Notes under the pieces: model-generated | What the model was told of the DNA's origin: nothing | Seen by the model: the letters and a program-made list of their open reading frames with translations, nothing else | The model's database searches: none | NCBI GenBank assembly: GCA_910575035.1 | Contig: CAJTDL010000025.1 | Coordinates: 1 to 64,000, forward strand | DNA: 64,000 bases | Source of the DNA: Lachnospiraceae bacterium | Lineage (GTDB): Bacteria; Bacillota; Clostridia; Lachnospirales; Lachnospiraceae | Direction of reading: 5' to 3' | Position numbers and translations under genes: made by a program | Shown here: positions 15,304-23,938 of the stretch, in pieces | How the letters are laid out: each line of letters begins with the position of its first letter | Numbering within the stretch: the stretch's first letter is position 1

Positions 15304-16716
15304 TTGAGTGAGGCAAGTTTTACGCTGTTCCAAAATACAGCGGTAGGGATTGAAGTCATTCTGTATGCCTGCTGTCTGACGGCATTTTTCTATCCGTATA
15401 TGGCGGGGCGGAAAAGGGGGCATCCGGCAGACATCATAAAGATGTTGGCTGTGTTTGCATCCTATTCCATCATCTATTTTTTTAACATGGCAGTCAGTAT
15501 GGGGGCGCTGGTCTGCATGGCTTCCGTAATAGTCCTGCTGACGCTGGCGGCAAAGTATTTAGGGGTGGAAAAGAAAACCGCACTGTTCATGGGGGTGGTG
15601 TTCTTCTGCATCAGAAACCTGAGTTCGCTGGCGGTGGCAAGCGTGAATTTCTACACGGGCAGGCATCTTGTGAAAGGGGAGGAAGGAGTAGAGCGGGTAC
15701 TTCGGAATGCAGCCCTGAATTTCTGTCTGGTGGAACTGCTGCAGCTTGTGCTTTTTTCCGCACTGCTGTATATGGTGGCACGCCAGATCAGGAAATGCAG
15801 GATGGAACTGCACATAAGGGAATTGTGCTATCTGCTGCTGACGCCCGTGACGGGCATCCTGTTTGTCAATATTTTATTCCGGATTCTGATCGTGACCACG
15901 GGGGAGCTGTCCATACAGCTTTATGAGCAGTACCCGGTGCTGATAGGGATCGTGCCTGTGGCCGCCGCACTGTTTTATGCCGGTATTCTGGTGACCATAA
16001 TATCTTATCAGAAAATGGTGGGACTCCAGAAGGAAAAGGAAAGGTATTTTGTGGAACAGCAGCAGGTCCATGCAATACAGGAGCGGATGGCGGAGGTGGA
16101 TCAGTTCTATGACGGCATCCGCCGGATGAAGCATGAGATGAAAAACCATCTGACCAATATCAAGGGGCTGCTTGAAAGCGGGGACTATGGCAGCATGGGG
16201 CAGTACATTTCCAGAATGGATGAGAGCATGGATGCCTTTGAATTTTCCATAAAGACAGGGAATGCCGTTACTGACGTGATCGTGAACGACAGGCAGAAAG
16301 CAGCGGAAAAGCAGGGCATACGGTTCCGGTCAGAATTTACCTACCCGGAATCGGAAAGGTATGATGCCTATGACATCGGCATCATTGTAAACAACCTGCT
16401 GCAGAACGCCCTGGAAGCCTGCGGGAAGATGCGGCAAGGCGACAGGTACATTTTCATTTCCAGCAGGCAGAAGAGAAAGTTCTTCCTGATCGAGGTCAGA
16501 AACCCGTTTGAAGGGGAGATCATCATGGATGCGGATACGAACCTCCCAATCTCCACAAAGGAAAAGGAGCCTTTCGGAAGGCAGGGTTCCATGCATGGGA
16601 TCGGGCTTTCCAATGTAAAGAGGGAAGCGGAGAAATATATGGGGGATGTGGATATCAGGGTAAAGAAAAATGAGTTCAGTGTAACGGTGATGTTACAGGA
16701 AAGGAGACAGGTATGA
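15304..16716 (+). CDS. GHKL-domain sensor kinase (AgrC-like)
   Basis: The 470-residue protein has six or seven TM segments in its first 235 residues, a coiled coil, then a GHKL ATPase region. The phospho-His motif RRMKHEMKNHLTNIKGLL is followed by NNLLQNALEAC (N-box) and HGIGLSNVKREAEKY (G2). The multi-TM sensor resembles AgrC and related peptide-sensing kinases. The TTG start follows GGAGG. The next gene starts within its stop codon (ATGA), so kinase and downstream protein are translated together. Confidence 0.92.
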   Translation: MSEASFTLFQNTAVGIEVILYACCLTAFFYPYMAGRKRGHPADIIKMLAVFASYSIIYFFNMAVSMGALVCMASVIVLLTLAAKYLGVEKKTALFMGVVFFCIRNLSSLAVASVNFYTGRHLVKGEEGVERVLRNAALNFCLVELLQLVLFSALLYMVARQIRKCRMELHIRELCYLLLTPVTGILFVNILFRILIVTTGELSIQLYEQYPVLIGIVPVAAALFYAGILVTIISYQKMVGLQKEKERYFVEQQQVHAIQERMAEVDQFYDGIRRMKHEMKNHLTNIKGLLESGDYGSMGQYISRMDESMDAFEFSIKTGNAVTDVIVNDRQKAAEKQGIRFRSEFTYPESERYDAYDIGIIVNNLLQNALEACGKMRQGDRYIFISSRQKRKFFLIEVRNPFEGEIIMDADTNLPISTKEKEPFGRQGSMHGIGLSNVKREAEKYMGDVDIRVKKNEFSVTVMLQERRQV

Positions 16717-17540
16717 GTATCAGTAATGTAAGCGGCGCAGGAGTAAACCCCTATGCCTACACAAACAGAAGCCAAAAGGCGGCAGGAACCGGGAATTTTG
16801 CGGAGGAGGTGCAGAAAGCCGCGGAAGGAAAGAATGCGGCGGAAAAATCCGGCTCATCAGCATGGGCGGGGGACATGGTAATTAATTATCCGCCGAATTT
16901 AGCTAAAGTTTCAAATAGTTCAGTTGGTGGAAAATCCAAAGATGAAATGACGTTGGATGAGTATAAGCAATGGGTTATGAATGAAATATCCCAAATGCCC
17001 GTTAGCGGGTGGGCTCGTTCTACATACTCATCGGGAGCAATTATAATTAAAGAAGAAGCTTTTGAAAGAATGAAAATTGATCCAGAGTATGAGGAATATG
17101 TTTTGAATCGGGTACGTTCAGCATGTTCGGTTCAAGGTATAACCGGATGTTCAAACTATGTTGGTTATGATGTTATCGGGGCATCCCCGGAAGAATGCTA
17201 CGGTTATGCGGGACCGGTGGGAGGCAGCGGCTCTAATTTTGCCGGAAATGAAAAATCATGGTGGGAAAAACGCCATGAGAGGATGGAAGAACTGATGGAG
17301 GAACAGGAGAAGGAGGCGGTCAAAAAAGCACAGGCAAGGAAGGCGGCGGCACAGGAGAACTACCTGAAAAGTCAGATGGCAAGCAGGCAGAGGTTACAGG
17401 CATTTCTTGCAGGGGGAATGCAAAGCGGTGACGATGCGGCGGCATTCCAGACCGCAGGAGTAAGCGCACTTGCGGCAACTGCCTATGAGGAAAACATAAG
17501 CACATTCAGCAAAAGCGTGGTTGGAAATCAGAAAATATAA
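16713..17540 (+). CDS. Uncharacterised protein coupled to the GHKL kinase
   Basis: The 275-residue protein has no signal peptide or TM. Its N-terminus MSISNVSGAGVNPYAYTN resembles that of the next gene's product (MAISGVTDYTNTYAADRTN). The middle (residues 70-160) looks folded, with LDEYKQWVMNEISQMP and an EEAFERMKIDPEYEEYVLNRV segment, and residues 180-235 form a charged coiled coil. Similar short N-termini occur in small Lachnospiraceae proteins annotated DUF6033, but I am unsure of the family. The four-base overlap with the kinase gene ties it to that system. Confidence 0.7.
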   Translation: MSISNVSGAGVNPYAYTNRSQKAAGTGNFAEEVQKAAEGKNAAEKSGSSAWAGDMVINYPPNLAKVSNSSVGGKSKDEMTLDEYKQWVMNEISQMPVSGWARSTYSSGAIIIKEEAFERMKIDPEYEEYVLNRVRSACSVQGITGCSNYVGYDVIGASPEECYGYAGPVGGSGSNFAGNEKSWWEKRHERMEELMEEQEKEAVKKAQARKAAAQENYLKSQMASRQRLQAFLAGGMQSGDDAAAFQTAGVSALAATAYEENISTFSKSVVGNQKI

Positions 17541-17580
17541 GCATTCCGGGCATTTTGAAGTAAGGAAGATCATGCCCGGA

Positions 17581-17640
17581 CTTACCGCAAGGGGGCATAG
17601 GCGGCCCTGAATGACAGAGGGGCCGCAGGTAAGATTTTTT
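17581..17640 (+). terminator. Structured attenuator-like hairpin between paralogous genes
   Basis: CTTACC at 17581 pairs with GGTAAG at 17628-17633, an inner GCGGCCC/GGGCCGC stem lies at 17601-17626, and ATTTTTT follows. It could partly terminate transcription between the 275-residue and 207-residue proteins. An upstream TCCGGGCA/TGCCCGGA stem adds structure. Confidence 0.6.
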
Positions 17641-17657
17641 GAAGGAGGATGATTATT

Positions 17658-18281
17658 ATGGCAATTTCAGGAGTAACGGATTACACGAACACATATGCAG
17701 CAGACAGGACAAATGGGAACAGCTCCCTCAATGGGGATTCGCAGGCTTATCTGAATAGTCTGAAAGAGAAATACCCGGATGTGAACATAACGGTTGCGGA
17801 TTTCAAGAACGGAAAACAGGAAGATGCCTATATGCTTGGGAGCAGGGGTTATAACAACATAGCGGTTTCCTCCAGTATTGTGGAGAAGATGGCGAAAGAC
17901 CCGGCAGCGGCGGCGAAGTATGAGAAAGTTTTTGCAGAAATGTCTGGCAATTCGGAGCGGATTGAGAAGTTCGCAAGGGAGAACAATGATGAGATACTCA
18001 GTGCAGGAGCCCTTATTGACAAGAATGGGAAAGTGTCTTACTGGATGGTCGGCAGGAGCAAGGACACAATGGAGAACCCCGGTACGGTCTATAAGGAAAA
18101 GGTACAGAAACAGATAGCGGAAAAACGTGCGAAGAAGAAAGAGGAAGAAGCCTTAAAGGAGAAGAAGCTGGCAAAGGCTGAATCCGTGGAAAAACTGATG
18201 GAACAGATAAAGGCGGGAACAAGCCAGCCTGTGAAACTGCAGGAAGAAGGCAAAGGCGCACAGTTGGATTTGACCATATAG
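17658..18281 (+). CDS. DUF6033-like protein of unknown function
   Basis: The 207-residue protein starts at the ATG at 17658, nine bases after GGAGG; an ATG at 17649 is too close to that site. It has a folded N-terminal part (residues 25-145, with YLNSLKEKYPDVNITVADF and SRGYNNIAVSSSIVEKM) and a highly charged C-terminal coiled coil rich in Lys, Glu and Ala. No signal peptide or TM is seen. The family name is a tentative match by memory. Confidence 0.65.
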   Translation: MAISGVTDYTNTYAADRTNGNSSLNGDSQAYLNSLKEKYPDVNITVADFKNGKQEDAYMLGSRGYNNIAVSSSIVEKMAKDPAAAAKYEKVFAEMSGNSERIEKFARENNDEILSAGALIDKNGKVSYWMVGRSKDTMENPGTVYKEKVQKQIAEKRAKKKEEEALKEKKLAKAESVEKLMEQIKAGTSQPVKLQEEGKGAQLDLTI

Positions 18282-18297
18282 AAGGAGGAATTTTATC

Positions 18298-18867
18298 ATG
18301 CGTATAGGAAATAACAGTCAGGGAATCTGGCAGCTTTTATCAAGGATGAACGGCGGCAAAGGAAACACGAATATGCCTTTCGCCGGGGCAAGGCGTTCCA
18401 GTGCGGGCGGCAGGAATACGCTGGAAGACCAGCTTACCGGACATAGGAAAAATTCTTATGGCGTGGAAGGGATGTGCGTTACCAACAATCCCAATGCGAG
18501 GAAGATCATCAAGGTATCTGATGAGATGAAGCAGCGTGTTTTTAACAGCGTGAAGGATGCGTATTATAAATACAATGGAATGTCCGGTGACAATGAGGCA
18601 GAGTGGGAAGAAATGGCTCAGGCAAAAAACAATTATTATAAGACATTAAAGAAGGAAGACCGGGTAGCTGCGGCATGGACTTTAGGGCAGTTGGAAATAA
18701 GTATTGGAAGAAAAGTAGCCAATGCCGTGAAAGAAAAGGTACCCGGCTGGACGCATGGCAAGCCGATTCCGTCTGATGTGCTGGATGAGATTTTTGCAGA
18801 TGAGAGCATTACGTCAATGGTATCTGGGAAATCTGGCACGGTGGAAGGGTTGGATATACAGGTATAA
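18298..18867 (+). CDS. Uncharacterised protein of the GHKL/LytTR locus (DUF3879-like)
   Basis: The 189-residue protein starts 16 bases after the preceding stop with GAAGGAGG. The first 45 residues are low-complexity (Gly, Asn, Arg rich), and the rest is helical and soluble, with KVSDEMKQRVFNSVKDAYYKYNGMSG and a Trp-containing C-terminal half. It may belong to DUF3879, but the match is by memory only. It is the third gene of the unknown-function set. Confidence 0.6.
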   Translation: MRIGNNSQGIWQLLSRMNGGKGNTNMPFAGARRSSAGGRNTLEDQLTGHRKNSYGVEGMCVTNNPNARKIIKVSDEMKQRVFNSVKDAYYKYNGMSGDNEAEWEEMAQAKNNYYKTLKKEDRVAAAWTLGQLEISIGRKVANAVKEKVPGWTHGKPIPSDVLDEIFADESITSMVSGKSGTVEGLDIQV

Positions 18868-19040
18868 TCTATACACCTTATTCCGCAGAGGCGCATAATG
18901 CTTTGCCTCTACGGTCTGCCCGGAGGCGAGGGCGCGGCTCTGAATGGGAAAGCAGCGAAGGGAGGGGTGGCAGGGGAAGTTAGGCAGTATATTTATCCCC
19001 AGCGTTCTTGCAGATTAAGTGTTGTTTTGGAGGAACCTAA

Positions 19041-19577
19041 ATGAATATGCTTTATGAAAAATATAAAAATTTGAAGATAGACGGTAGTTGGATTGGTTTA
19101 GAACTTGGAGGAGGAATGCCGTGTTTTTGCACACCTATTGGAGCTGAAATTATTGGTTGGGATAATGGCATACACTACTGCTTTATTGAAGGTTTTGGAG
19201 ATATGGTTTTCTGCGTTAATCCAGAAACTTGTTGCGATTACTTTGTCTATCCCATTGCCCGTAATTTTTGCGATTTCTTAGGGCTGATACTCGCCACTGG
19301 TGGTACAAATACTCTGCAACAGATTATTTGGTGGGACAAGAAAATGTTTGATGATTTTGTTAATTGTCCAGAAGAACAGGAATATAAAGCTCGGCCCGAA
19401 GTAAAAAGCGTTTTGGATACAATTCGCAAAGGGATGGATGTAGCATTGATAGATACCCCGTTTGAGTATATCAAAGATTTGCAAAGCAAATTCCCTTGTG
19501 AGCAAATTTCATTTACAAATGAGTATTATGATATTTTAGGAATTGAGTGCCCTAATGGAATAGTGCCAGAAGATTGA
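19041..19577 (+). CDS. Orphan AT-rich gene, unknown function (immunity-like)
   Basis: The 178-residue soluble protein has GGAGG nine bases before its start. It is rich in Cys, Trp, Phe and Asp, with a central segment WDNGIHYCFIEGFGDMVFCVNP. Base composition is clearly lower in GC than its neighbours, which suggests separate acquisition. The fold pattern recalls SMI1/SUKH-type immunity proteins, but key motifs are not clear enough to call it. Confidence 0.6.
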   Translation: MNMLYEKYKNLKIDGSWIGLELGGGMPCFCTPIGAEIIGWDNGIHYCFIEGFGDMVFCVNPETCCDYFVYPIARNFCDFLGLILATGGTNTLQQIIWWDKKMFDDFVNCPEEQEYKARPEVKSVLDTIRKGMDVALIDTPFEYIKDLQSKFPCEQISFTNEYYDILGIECPNGIVPED

Positions 19578-19692
19578 GAGAGTAACAAGATTTGGAATAT
19601 ATTTTCCAATAAGGTCACAGCCCGACAAGGCAGGTATCCCCTATGTTCCGACAGATTGGGGAATTAAAAACAGATTTTGGAAGAGGTATCAT

Positions 19693-20040
19693 ATGAAAAA
19701 GAACATTATTTTATGGATGGCGGCTTCGGCGGTAGTTATGCTGGCGTTTCCGTGGCTTGCGGTTACTTTCGTAAAAGGCGATGCAGGAATGGCGGTATGC
19801 TTTCTTCTGTTTTTTGCAGTCAATCCATTATATTCCGTGCTAATCGGAGCATTTGCGGGAAAGGACATCCGGCATTTATGGAGCCTTCCGGTTATTTCGG
19901 CAGTGCTGTTCCTCATAGGTACATGGATATTCTTTGATATGGGGGAAACAGCATTTATCCTGTATGCGGCAGTTTATCTTGCCTTGGGGATAGCAGCCAT
20001 GCTGATTTCCATACTTATCAGAAAGAAAACGCAGAAGTGA
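19693..20040 (+). CDS. Small four-TM membrane protein
   Basis: The 115-residue protein has four predicted TM segments (about residues 5-27, 33-53, 64-82 and 88-107) separated by very short loops, and a basic KKTQK tail. The start has GGAAGAGG upstream. No conserved catalytic motif is seen. Immunity or small transporter roles are possible, but nothing in the sequence decides between them. Confidence 0.65.
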   Translation: MKKNIILWMAASAVVMLAFPWLAVTFVKGDAGMAVCFLLFFAVNPLYSVLIGAFAGKDIRHLWSLPVISAVLFLIGTWIFFDMGETAFILYAAVYLALGIAAMLISILIRKKTQK

Positions 20041-20052
20041 GAGGCGATTGAA

Positions 20053-20575
20053 ATGAATATAACAGGAATAGCAAAAAGCCATCATGCGGGCATCCCCAAA
20101 GCGTCATCCAAAAAGGAATGGAAGCTGTCCGATTCCCTCCAGGAGAGGATAACAGGATGCGGCGCAGAACGTCTATATGGGGAATAAGTTCCTCGCCCTG
20201 CGGAAAAGCGAGGTCGCCAAAGTCGCGCCGGACAGGTCTGCGCTGATGGGGAAACTCAATCAAAATATGGCGGACATGGAGAAAATACGGGAGGCAGACG
20301 AGAGGTGGCTGCGCCTCCTGTTCGGGGAGCCGTATGAAGCCAAGTTCCAGTCGGAAGGTACGGGTTCCGCCGTCCATGTGTATGACGGGAACGATGACGA
20401 GATACTGACCTACACGGCGGGCGTGGGCTGGCATGAGAAGGAGTCGAAGGCGGAGACACAGGTACACGGGGCTTTGAAGGCTGCCTACTATGATGCGTAC
20501 CATGCGGCAAGGCAGGAGATAAATTCCGGCATTGCCGGGATGGAAGTGCAGGGTGGATTTGATGCGAGGGCATAA
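20053..20575 (+). pseudogene. Frameshifted gene of the unknown-function set
   Basis: From the ATG at 20053 the frame reads MNITGIAKSHHAGIPKAS and stops after 44 residues. From about 20156 the next frame reads DAAQNVYMGNKFLALRKSE and continues to 20575. Codon content is smooth across both parts, so one gene has probably lost or gained one base near 20150-20156. The ATG at 20177 lies in the downstream part and has no ribosome site. The joined product would be about 173 residues with no signal peptide. Confidence 0.7.
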
Positions 20576-20602
20576 GAAGAATACATAAAGCACAAACGAT
20601 AA

Positions 20603-20634
20603 AAGGGAACTGGCAGAGACAGGCTGGTTCCCTT
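20603..20634 (+). terminator. Hairpin after the frameshifted gene
   Basis: AAGGGAAC at 20603-20610 pairs with GTTCCCTT at 20627-20634. The T-run is weak. Confidence 0.45.
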
Positions 20635-20708
20635 GTTCCATATCAGTGTGGGGAGGCGGTTCCCCGTTACATTAAAAAACGGTAATTGAAAGCGATACAT
20701 ACATTTTG

Positions 20709-20983
20709 GCGGGCGTGCTGCGTTTCACGATGAATGTGGATTGCAGTGCGCCCGCTTTTTCTGGCTTTGGATGATAAAATTCTGCCCTTTTTAGGCGGAG
20801 GAACGCAGTAAAAAGCCAGATTACGATGCACCCGATAAAGGCAGCCGGGACGGCTGCGTTATGCTGGGTGTTTTCTATTGTTCAGAGAAAGGACAGGCTG
20901 TCCCCGCAGGGCTTCCCCGCCGGATGGCACCGGCAGGCTGCCGGGGAAGCCGGAACGAAATGCTGTCCCCACGAAAGGGGACA
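20709..20983. other. Gene-free spacer with a series of strong hairpins
   Basis: The gap from 20576 to 21278 holds no credible gene. Its stems are 20709-20721 with 20743-20755 (followed by TTTTT), 20760-20768 with 20812-20820, 20910-20919 with 20942-20951, and 20964-20970 with 20977-20983. The first is a convincing terminator. The others could be part of a structured RNA or the left attachment region of the prophage. Confidence 0.5.
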
Positions 20984-21278
20984 TTATGGCCATTGCACGG
21001 GCTGGGAACAGGTTTCCGGCATCTGCGCACGAATATCATATTTTATCTGTACATACCGCAGTTCCTTCCAAGGGGACCGCGGGCTTTTTTTATTCGACAC
21101 ATTTCTATTTTATTCCCAGACATATTACAAAAGAATACATGATTTTCATTACGGGCGTACCTGGGATTTTTCAGGCGCGCTTTTTTTGCGCCTTAGTCCG
21201 CCCGCCTTACAGGGTGCGCGCGCCGCCGCTCCGGTCTTGAAACTGTTTAAGCAAATTTCAAGACTGGAGGGAATCTGA

Positions 21279-21671
21279 ATGAAAATTGAATACAAGGATG
21301 CGGACGGTAGGGTGATGGAACTGGATGTTTCGGATGAGATCGGGCAGTTTTACCTGTCTTCCGTGGAAGAGGCAGAAAAGAGCGACAGGAGGAACACAAG
21401 GCCGGACCGCCACACGTCTTTGGAAACCTTTGTGTATGAGGACCAGAGGTTTTTTGCATCTGCGTCAGACACCATGAAGGAGGCCGTGGAGGACTGTGAA
21501 GTGGAGCGGCTGCTTTCCTGCCTGAATGACCGCCAGAGGGAGCTTGTGCGCCGGTGCGTGATCGAAGGGTGGAGTTACACGGAGATAGCCGCCAAGGAAG
21601 GCAGGGATGAGTCAGCAGTCCGCCATGCGGTAAAAAGGGCGCTGAAAAAAATGAAAAAAACTTTTTTCTGA
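21279..21671 (+). CDS. Phage sigma-70-like protein (region 4)
   Basis: This 130-residue protein has a C-terminal helix-turn-helix of sigma region 4 type: LLSCLNDRQRELVRRCVIEGWSYTEIAAKEG followed by a DESAVRHAVKRALKKMKK recognition helix. The N-terminal half is acidic and unlike any sigma region 2. It begins 11 bases after GGAGG and is the first gene of the prophage side. It could be an early transcription regulator acting with host RNA polymerase. Confidence 0.75.
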   Translation: MKIEYKDADGRVMELDVSDEIGQFYLSSVEEAEKSDRRNTRPDRHTSLETFVYEDQRFFASASDTMKEAVEDCEVERLLSCLNDRQRELVRRCVIEGWSYTEIAAKEGRDESAVRHAVKRALKKMKKTFF

Positions 21672-21746
21672 CCGTCCGAAAGTGCGTCCTCCCATGGCTT
21701 ATGTCAGAGGGTGCGGCAAAGACCCTCGGAAATGGAGGTCATGGGC

Positions 21747-21965
21747 ATGGAACACACATTGAGGATCAGTGTTTCAAAGGAGCCGGCATCCGGCGGGATA
21801 GTGAGCTGCCGCCATATCTCCGTGAGGGAGCGTTTCCTGCGCTTCCTCCTTGGGGAGAAGCGGAGGCTGACCATCATTGTTCCGGGCGATTCTGTCCGGG
21901 AGCTGGCAGTCAGTGAAGTCATGGAAGGAGGAAACGTACATGGGAAAAGTGAAGTTACTGCTTGA
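21747..21965 (+). CDS. Small conserved prophage protein
   Basis: The 72-residue product starts at the ATG at 21747, eight bases after GGAGG; ATGs at 21711 and 21741 fit the site less well. It contains the pattern SVRERFLRFLLGEKRRLTIIVPGDSV, which I recall from many Firmicutes prophages at the same position. Its function is unknown. It overlaps the next gene by 26 bases. Confidence 0.65.
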   Translation: MEHTLRISVSKEPASGGIVSCRHISVRERFLRFLLGEKRRLTIIVPGDSVRELAVSEVMEGGNVHGKSEVTA

Positions 21966-22326
21966 TGTCATCGGGGACCTGCGTTCCCTTGCGGACAGCC
22001 TGCAAGCCGTTGCGGATGCGGTGGCAGACAGTGGGGCGGCAGAGGCGGAGATGACGACCACGAAGGAGCCGGAGGAAACCGGGAAAGCGGGCAGGGCCGG
22101 GAAGACCGCAAAGAACACGGCGAAGAAGGAAGCAAAGGCGGCAAAGCAGGAGCCGGAGGAAAAGCCGCTGACGCTGGAGGAAGTACGCGCGGTGCTGGCG
22201 GAGAAGTCCCGCTCCGGGCACACGGAGGAAGTGAGGGCACTGCTGAATAAGCACGGCGCGGATAAGCTGTCGGAGATCGACCCGGCGGAATATGCGGCGC
22301 TGCTTGCGGAAGCGGAGGTGCTGTGA
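21940..22326 (+). CDS. Prophage protein with Lys/Glu-rich linker
   Basis: The 128-residue protein has an amphipathic N-terminal helix (VKLLLDVIGDLRSLADSLQAVADAV), an Ala/Lys/Glu-rich linker, and a small C-terminal helical domain LTLEEVRAVLAEKSRSGHTEE. The last part resembles Rho-N/SAP-like nucleic-acid-binding helices. It starts with GGAAGGAGG seven bases upstream. Its stop overlaps the next start (TGATG), so it is coupled to the DUF2800 gene and likely belongs to the replication module. Confidence 0.65.
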   Translation: MGKVKLLLDVIGDLRSLADSLQAVADAVADSGAAEAEMTTTKEPEETGKAGRAGKTAKNTAKKEAKAAKQEPEEKPLTLEEVRAVLAEKSRSGHTEEVRALLNKHGADKLSEIDPAEYAALLAEAEVL

Positions 22327-23453
22327 TGGGAAAACACGCATTACTGTCGGCATCCTCCAGCCACCGGTGGCTTGCCTGCCCGCCGTCCGCAAGGCTCTGT
22401 GAGAACTACGAGGACACGGGCAGCGAATACGCGCAGCAGGGCACCGACGCCCACAGCCTGGGCGAACACAAGCTGAAGCTGTCACTTGGGATGGAAACTA
22501 AAGACCCTACGGAGGGGCTTGAGTTCTACGATGAGGAGATGGAGGAGTGCGCCTGCGGATATGCGGAGTATGTCCTCTCGTTGGTGGAAGAGGCAAAGAA
22601 AACTTGCAAGGACCCGGTGGTGCTGATTGAGCAGCGGCTGGACTTCTCACGGTATGTGGAGGAAGGCTTCGGCACCGGTGACTGTGTGATCATTGCGGAT
22701 GGGACGCTGTATATCATCGACTACAAGCATGGCAAGGGTGTGGAGGTCTCCGCAGAGGGGAACCCACAGATGATGCTGTATGCCCTGGGCGCGCTGGAGC
22801 TGTTCGACGGCATCTATGACATTGACGCTGTCCGCATGGCGATCTACCAGCCGCGCCGGGAGAACGTCAGCGTGTATGGGATGGCGAAAGAGGACCTTCT
22901 CCAGTGGGCGGAGGGTGAGCTTACCGAGAGGGCGAAGCTGGCCTATGCCGGGGAGGGCGAGTTCTGCGCCGGGGAACACTGCAAATTCTGCAAGGCGAAG
23001 GCGGTCTGCAGGAAACGGGCGGAATACAACCTGGAGCTTGCGAAGTATGACTTCGAGATGCCCGCCACGCTGGAGGATGACGAGATTGCGGCAATCCTCG
23101 TGAAAGCGGATGAGCTGGCGGCATGGGCGGCGGATGTGAAGGAGTTCGCTTTGCAGCAGGCGCTCTCTGGCGTGAAGTATGCCGGGTTCAAGGTGGTAGC
23201 CGGGAGGTCGAACCGGAAGTACACGGACGAGGATGCCGTTGCGGATACCGTGAAGAAGGCTGGCTTCGACCCGTATGAGCCGAAGCTCTTAGGCATCACG
23301 GCCATGGAGAAGCTGCTGGGCAAGAAGAAGTTTGCGGAGATTTTGAAGGGCCTTGTGGAGAAACCGCAGGGCAAGCCCGTCCTTGTGCTTGAGACGGATA
23401 AGCGCCCGGAAATGAACACGGCAGAGCAGGATTTCCGTGAGGAAGAGAAGTGA
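22326..23453 (+). CDS. DUF2800 family nuclease-like protein
   Basis: The 375-residue protein belongs to DUF2800, which resembles Cas4/RecB-type PD-(D/E)xK nucleases. The N-terminus has SASSSHRWLACPPSARLCE and the QGTDAHSLGEHKL motif. The active site may be DCVIIADGTLYIIDYKHGKG (the D...D-x-K pattern). A C-terminal cluster HCKFCKAKAVCRKR gives Cys residues suited to an iron-sulfur site. It probably processes DNA ends in phage replication. The next gene, an HNH endonuclease, overlaps its stop codon. Confidence 0.87.
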   Translation: MGKHALLSASSSHRWLACPPSARLCENYEDTGSEYAQQGTDAHSLGEHKLKLSLGMETKDPTEGLEFYDEEMEECACGYAEYVLSLVEEAKKTCKDPVVLIEQRLDFSRYVEEGFGTGDCVIIADGTLYIIDYKHGKGVEVSAEGNPQMMLYALGALELFDGIYDIDAVRMAIYQPRRENVSVYGMAKEDLLQWAEGELTERAKLAYAGEGEFCAGEHCKFCKAKAVCRKRAEYNLELAKYDFEMPATLEDDEIAAILVKADELAAWAADVKEFALQQALSGVKYAGFKVVAGRSNRKYTDEDAVADTVKKAGFDPYEPKLLGITAMEKLLGKKKFAEILKGLVEKPQGKPVLVLETDKRPEMNTAEQDFREEEK

Positions 23454-23926
23454 GGGAGATACCGCTGGCAAAGGGGAAGGCGGCAATTGTGGATGATGCG
23501 GATTATGAAAGGCTGGGCATCCACCACTGGAGCTGCAGCAAAGCCGGCTATGCAATGCGGGGATTCCGGGAGAATGGGAAAATGGTGTATCTGAAAATGC
23601 ACCACGCAATACTTGGAAAGCCGCCGCGGGGGTTTGTCGTTGACCATATTAACGGGAACAGGCTGGATAACAGGAGGGGCAACCTCCGGTTTGTCACGCA
23701 CCAGCAGAATGCGTTCAATACACGCAAGCACCGGGTGGAAAACGGCACATCCCGGTTCAAGGGCGTTTCGTATATGAGGGATAAGCATAAATGGCGCAGC
23801 AGGATCATGATAGGCGGCAGGGAGAAACACATCGGCCTTTACGGTACAGAAGAGGAAGCCGCCCTCGCGTATAACGAGGCGGCAAAGAGTTATTTTGGCG
23901 AATATGCAAAACTGAATGAAATTTAG
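23450..23926 (+). CDS. HNH homing endonuclease with AP2-like domain
   Basis: The 158-residue protein has an N-terminal HNH_3 nuclease domain (KMHHAILGKPPRGFVVDHINGNRLDNRRGNLRF, with the His-Asn-His core) and a C-terminal AP2/ERF-like DNA-binding domain (SRFKGVSYMRDKHKWRSRI, HIGLYGTEEEAALAYNEAA). This architecture is typical of free-standing homing endonucleases. It sits between DUF2800 and DUF2815, which are usually adjacent, so it looks inserted. The GTG start overlaps the previous stop by four bases. Confidence 0.9.
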   Translation: MREIPLAKGKAAIVDDADYERLGIHHWSCSKAGYAMRGFRENGKMVYLKMHHAILGKPPRGFVVDHINGNRLDNRRGNLRFVTHQQNAFNTRKHRVENGTSRFKGVSYMRDKHKWRSRIMIGGREKHIGLYGTEEEAALAYNEAAKSYFGEYAKLNEI

Positions 23927-23938
23927 GAGGAAAATCAT

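Noticed and set aside
19041-19577. SMI1/SUKH immunity assignment
   Set aside because: The general pattern is suggestive but the conserved motifs are not clear, so it is left as unknown.
20826-21278. Three overlapping frames of 93-150 codons in the structured spacer
   Set aside because: They compete in different frames over the same hairpins and none has a convincing ribosome site or protein pattern.
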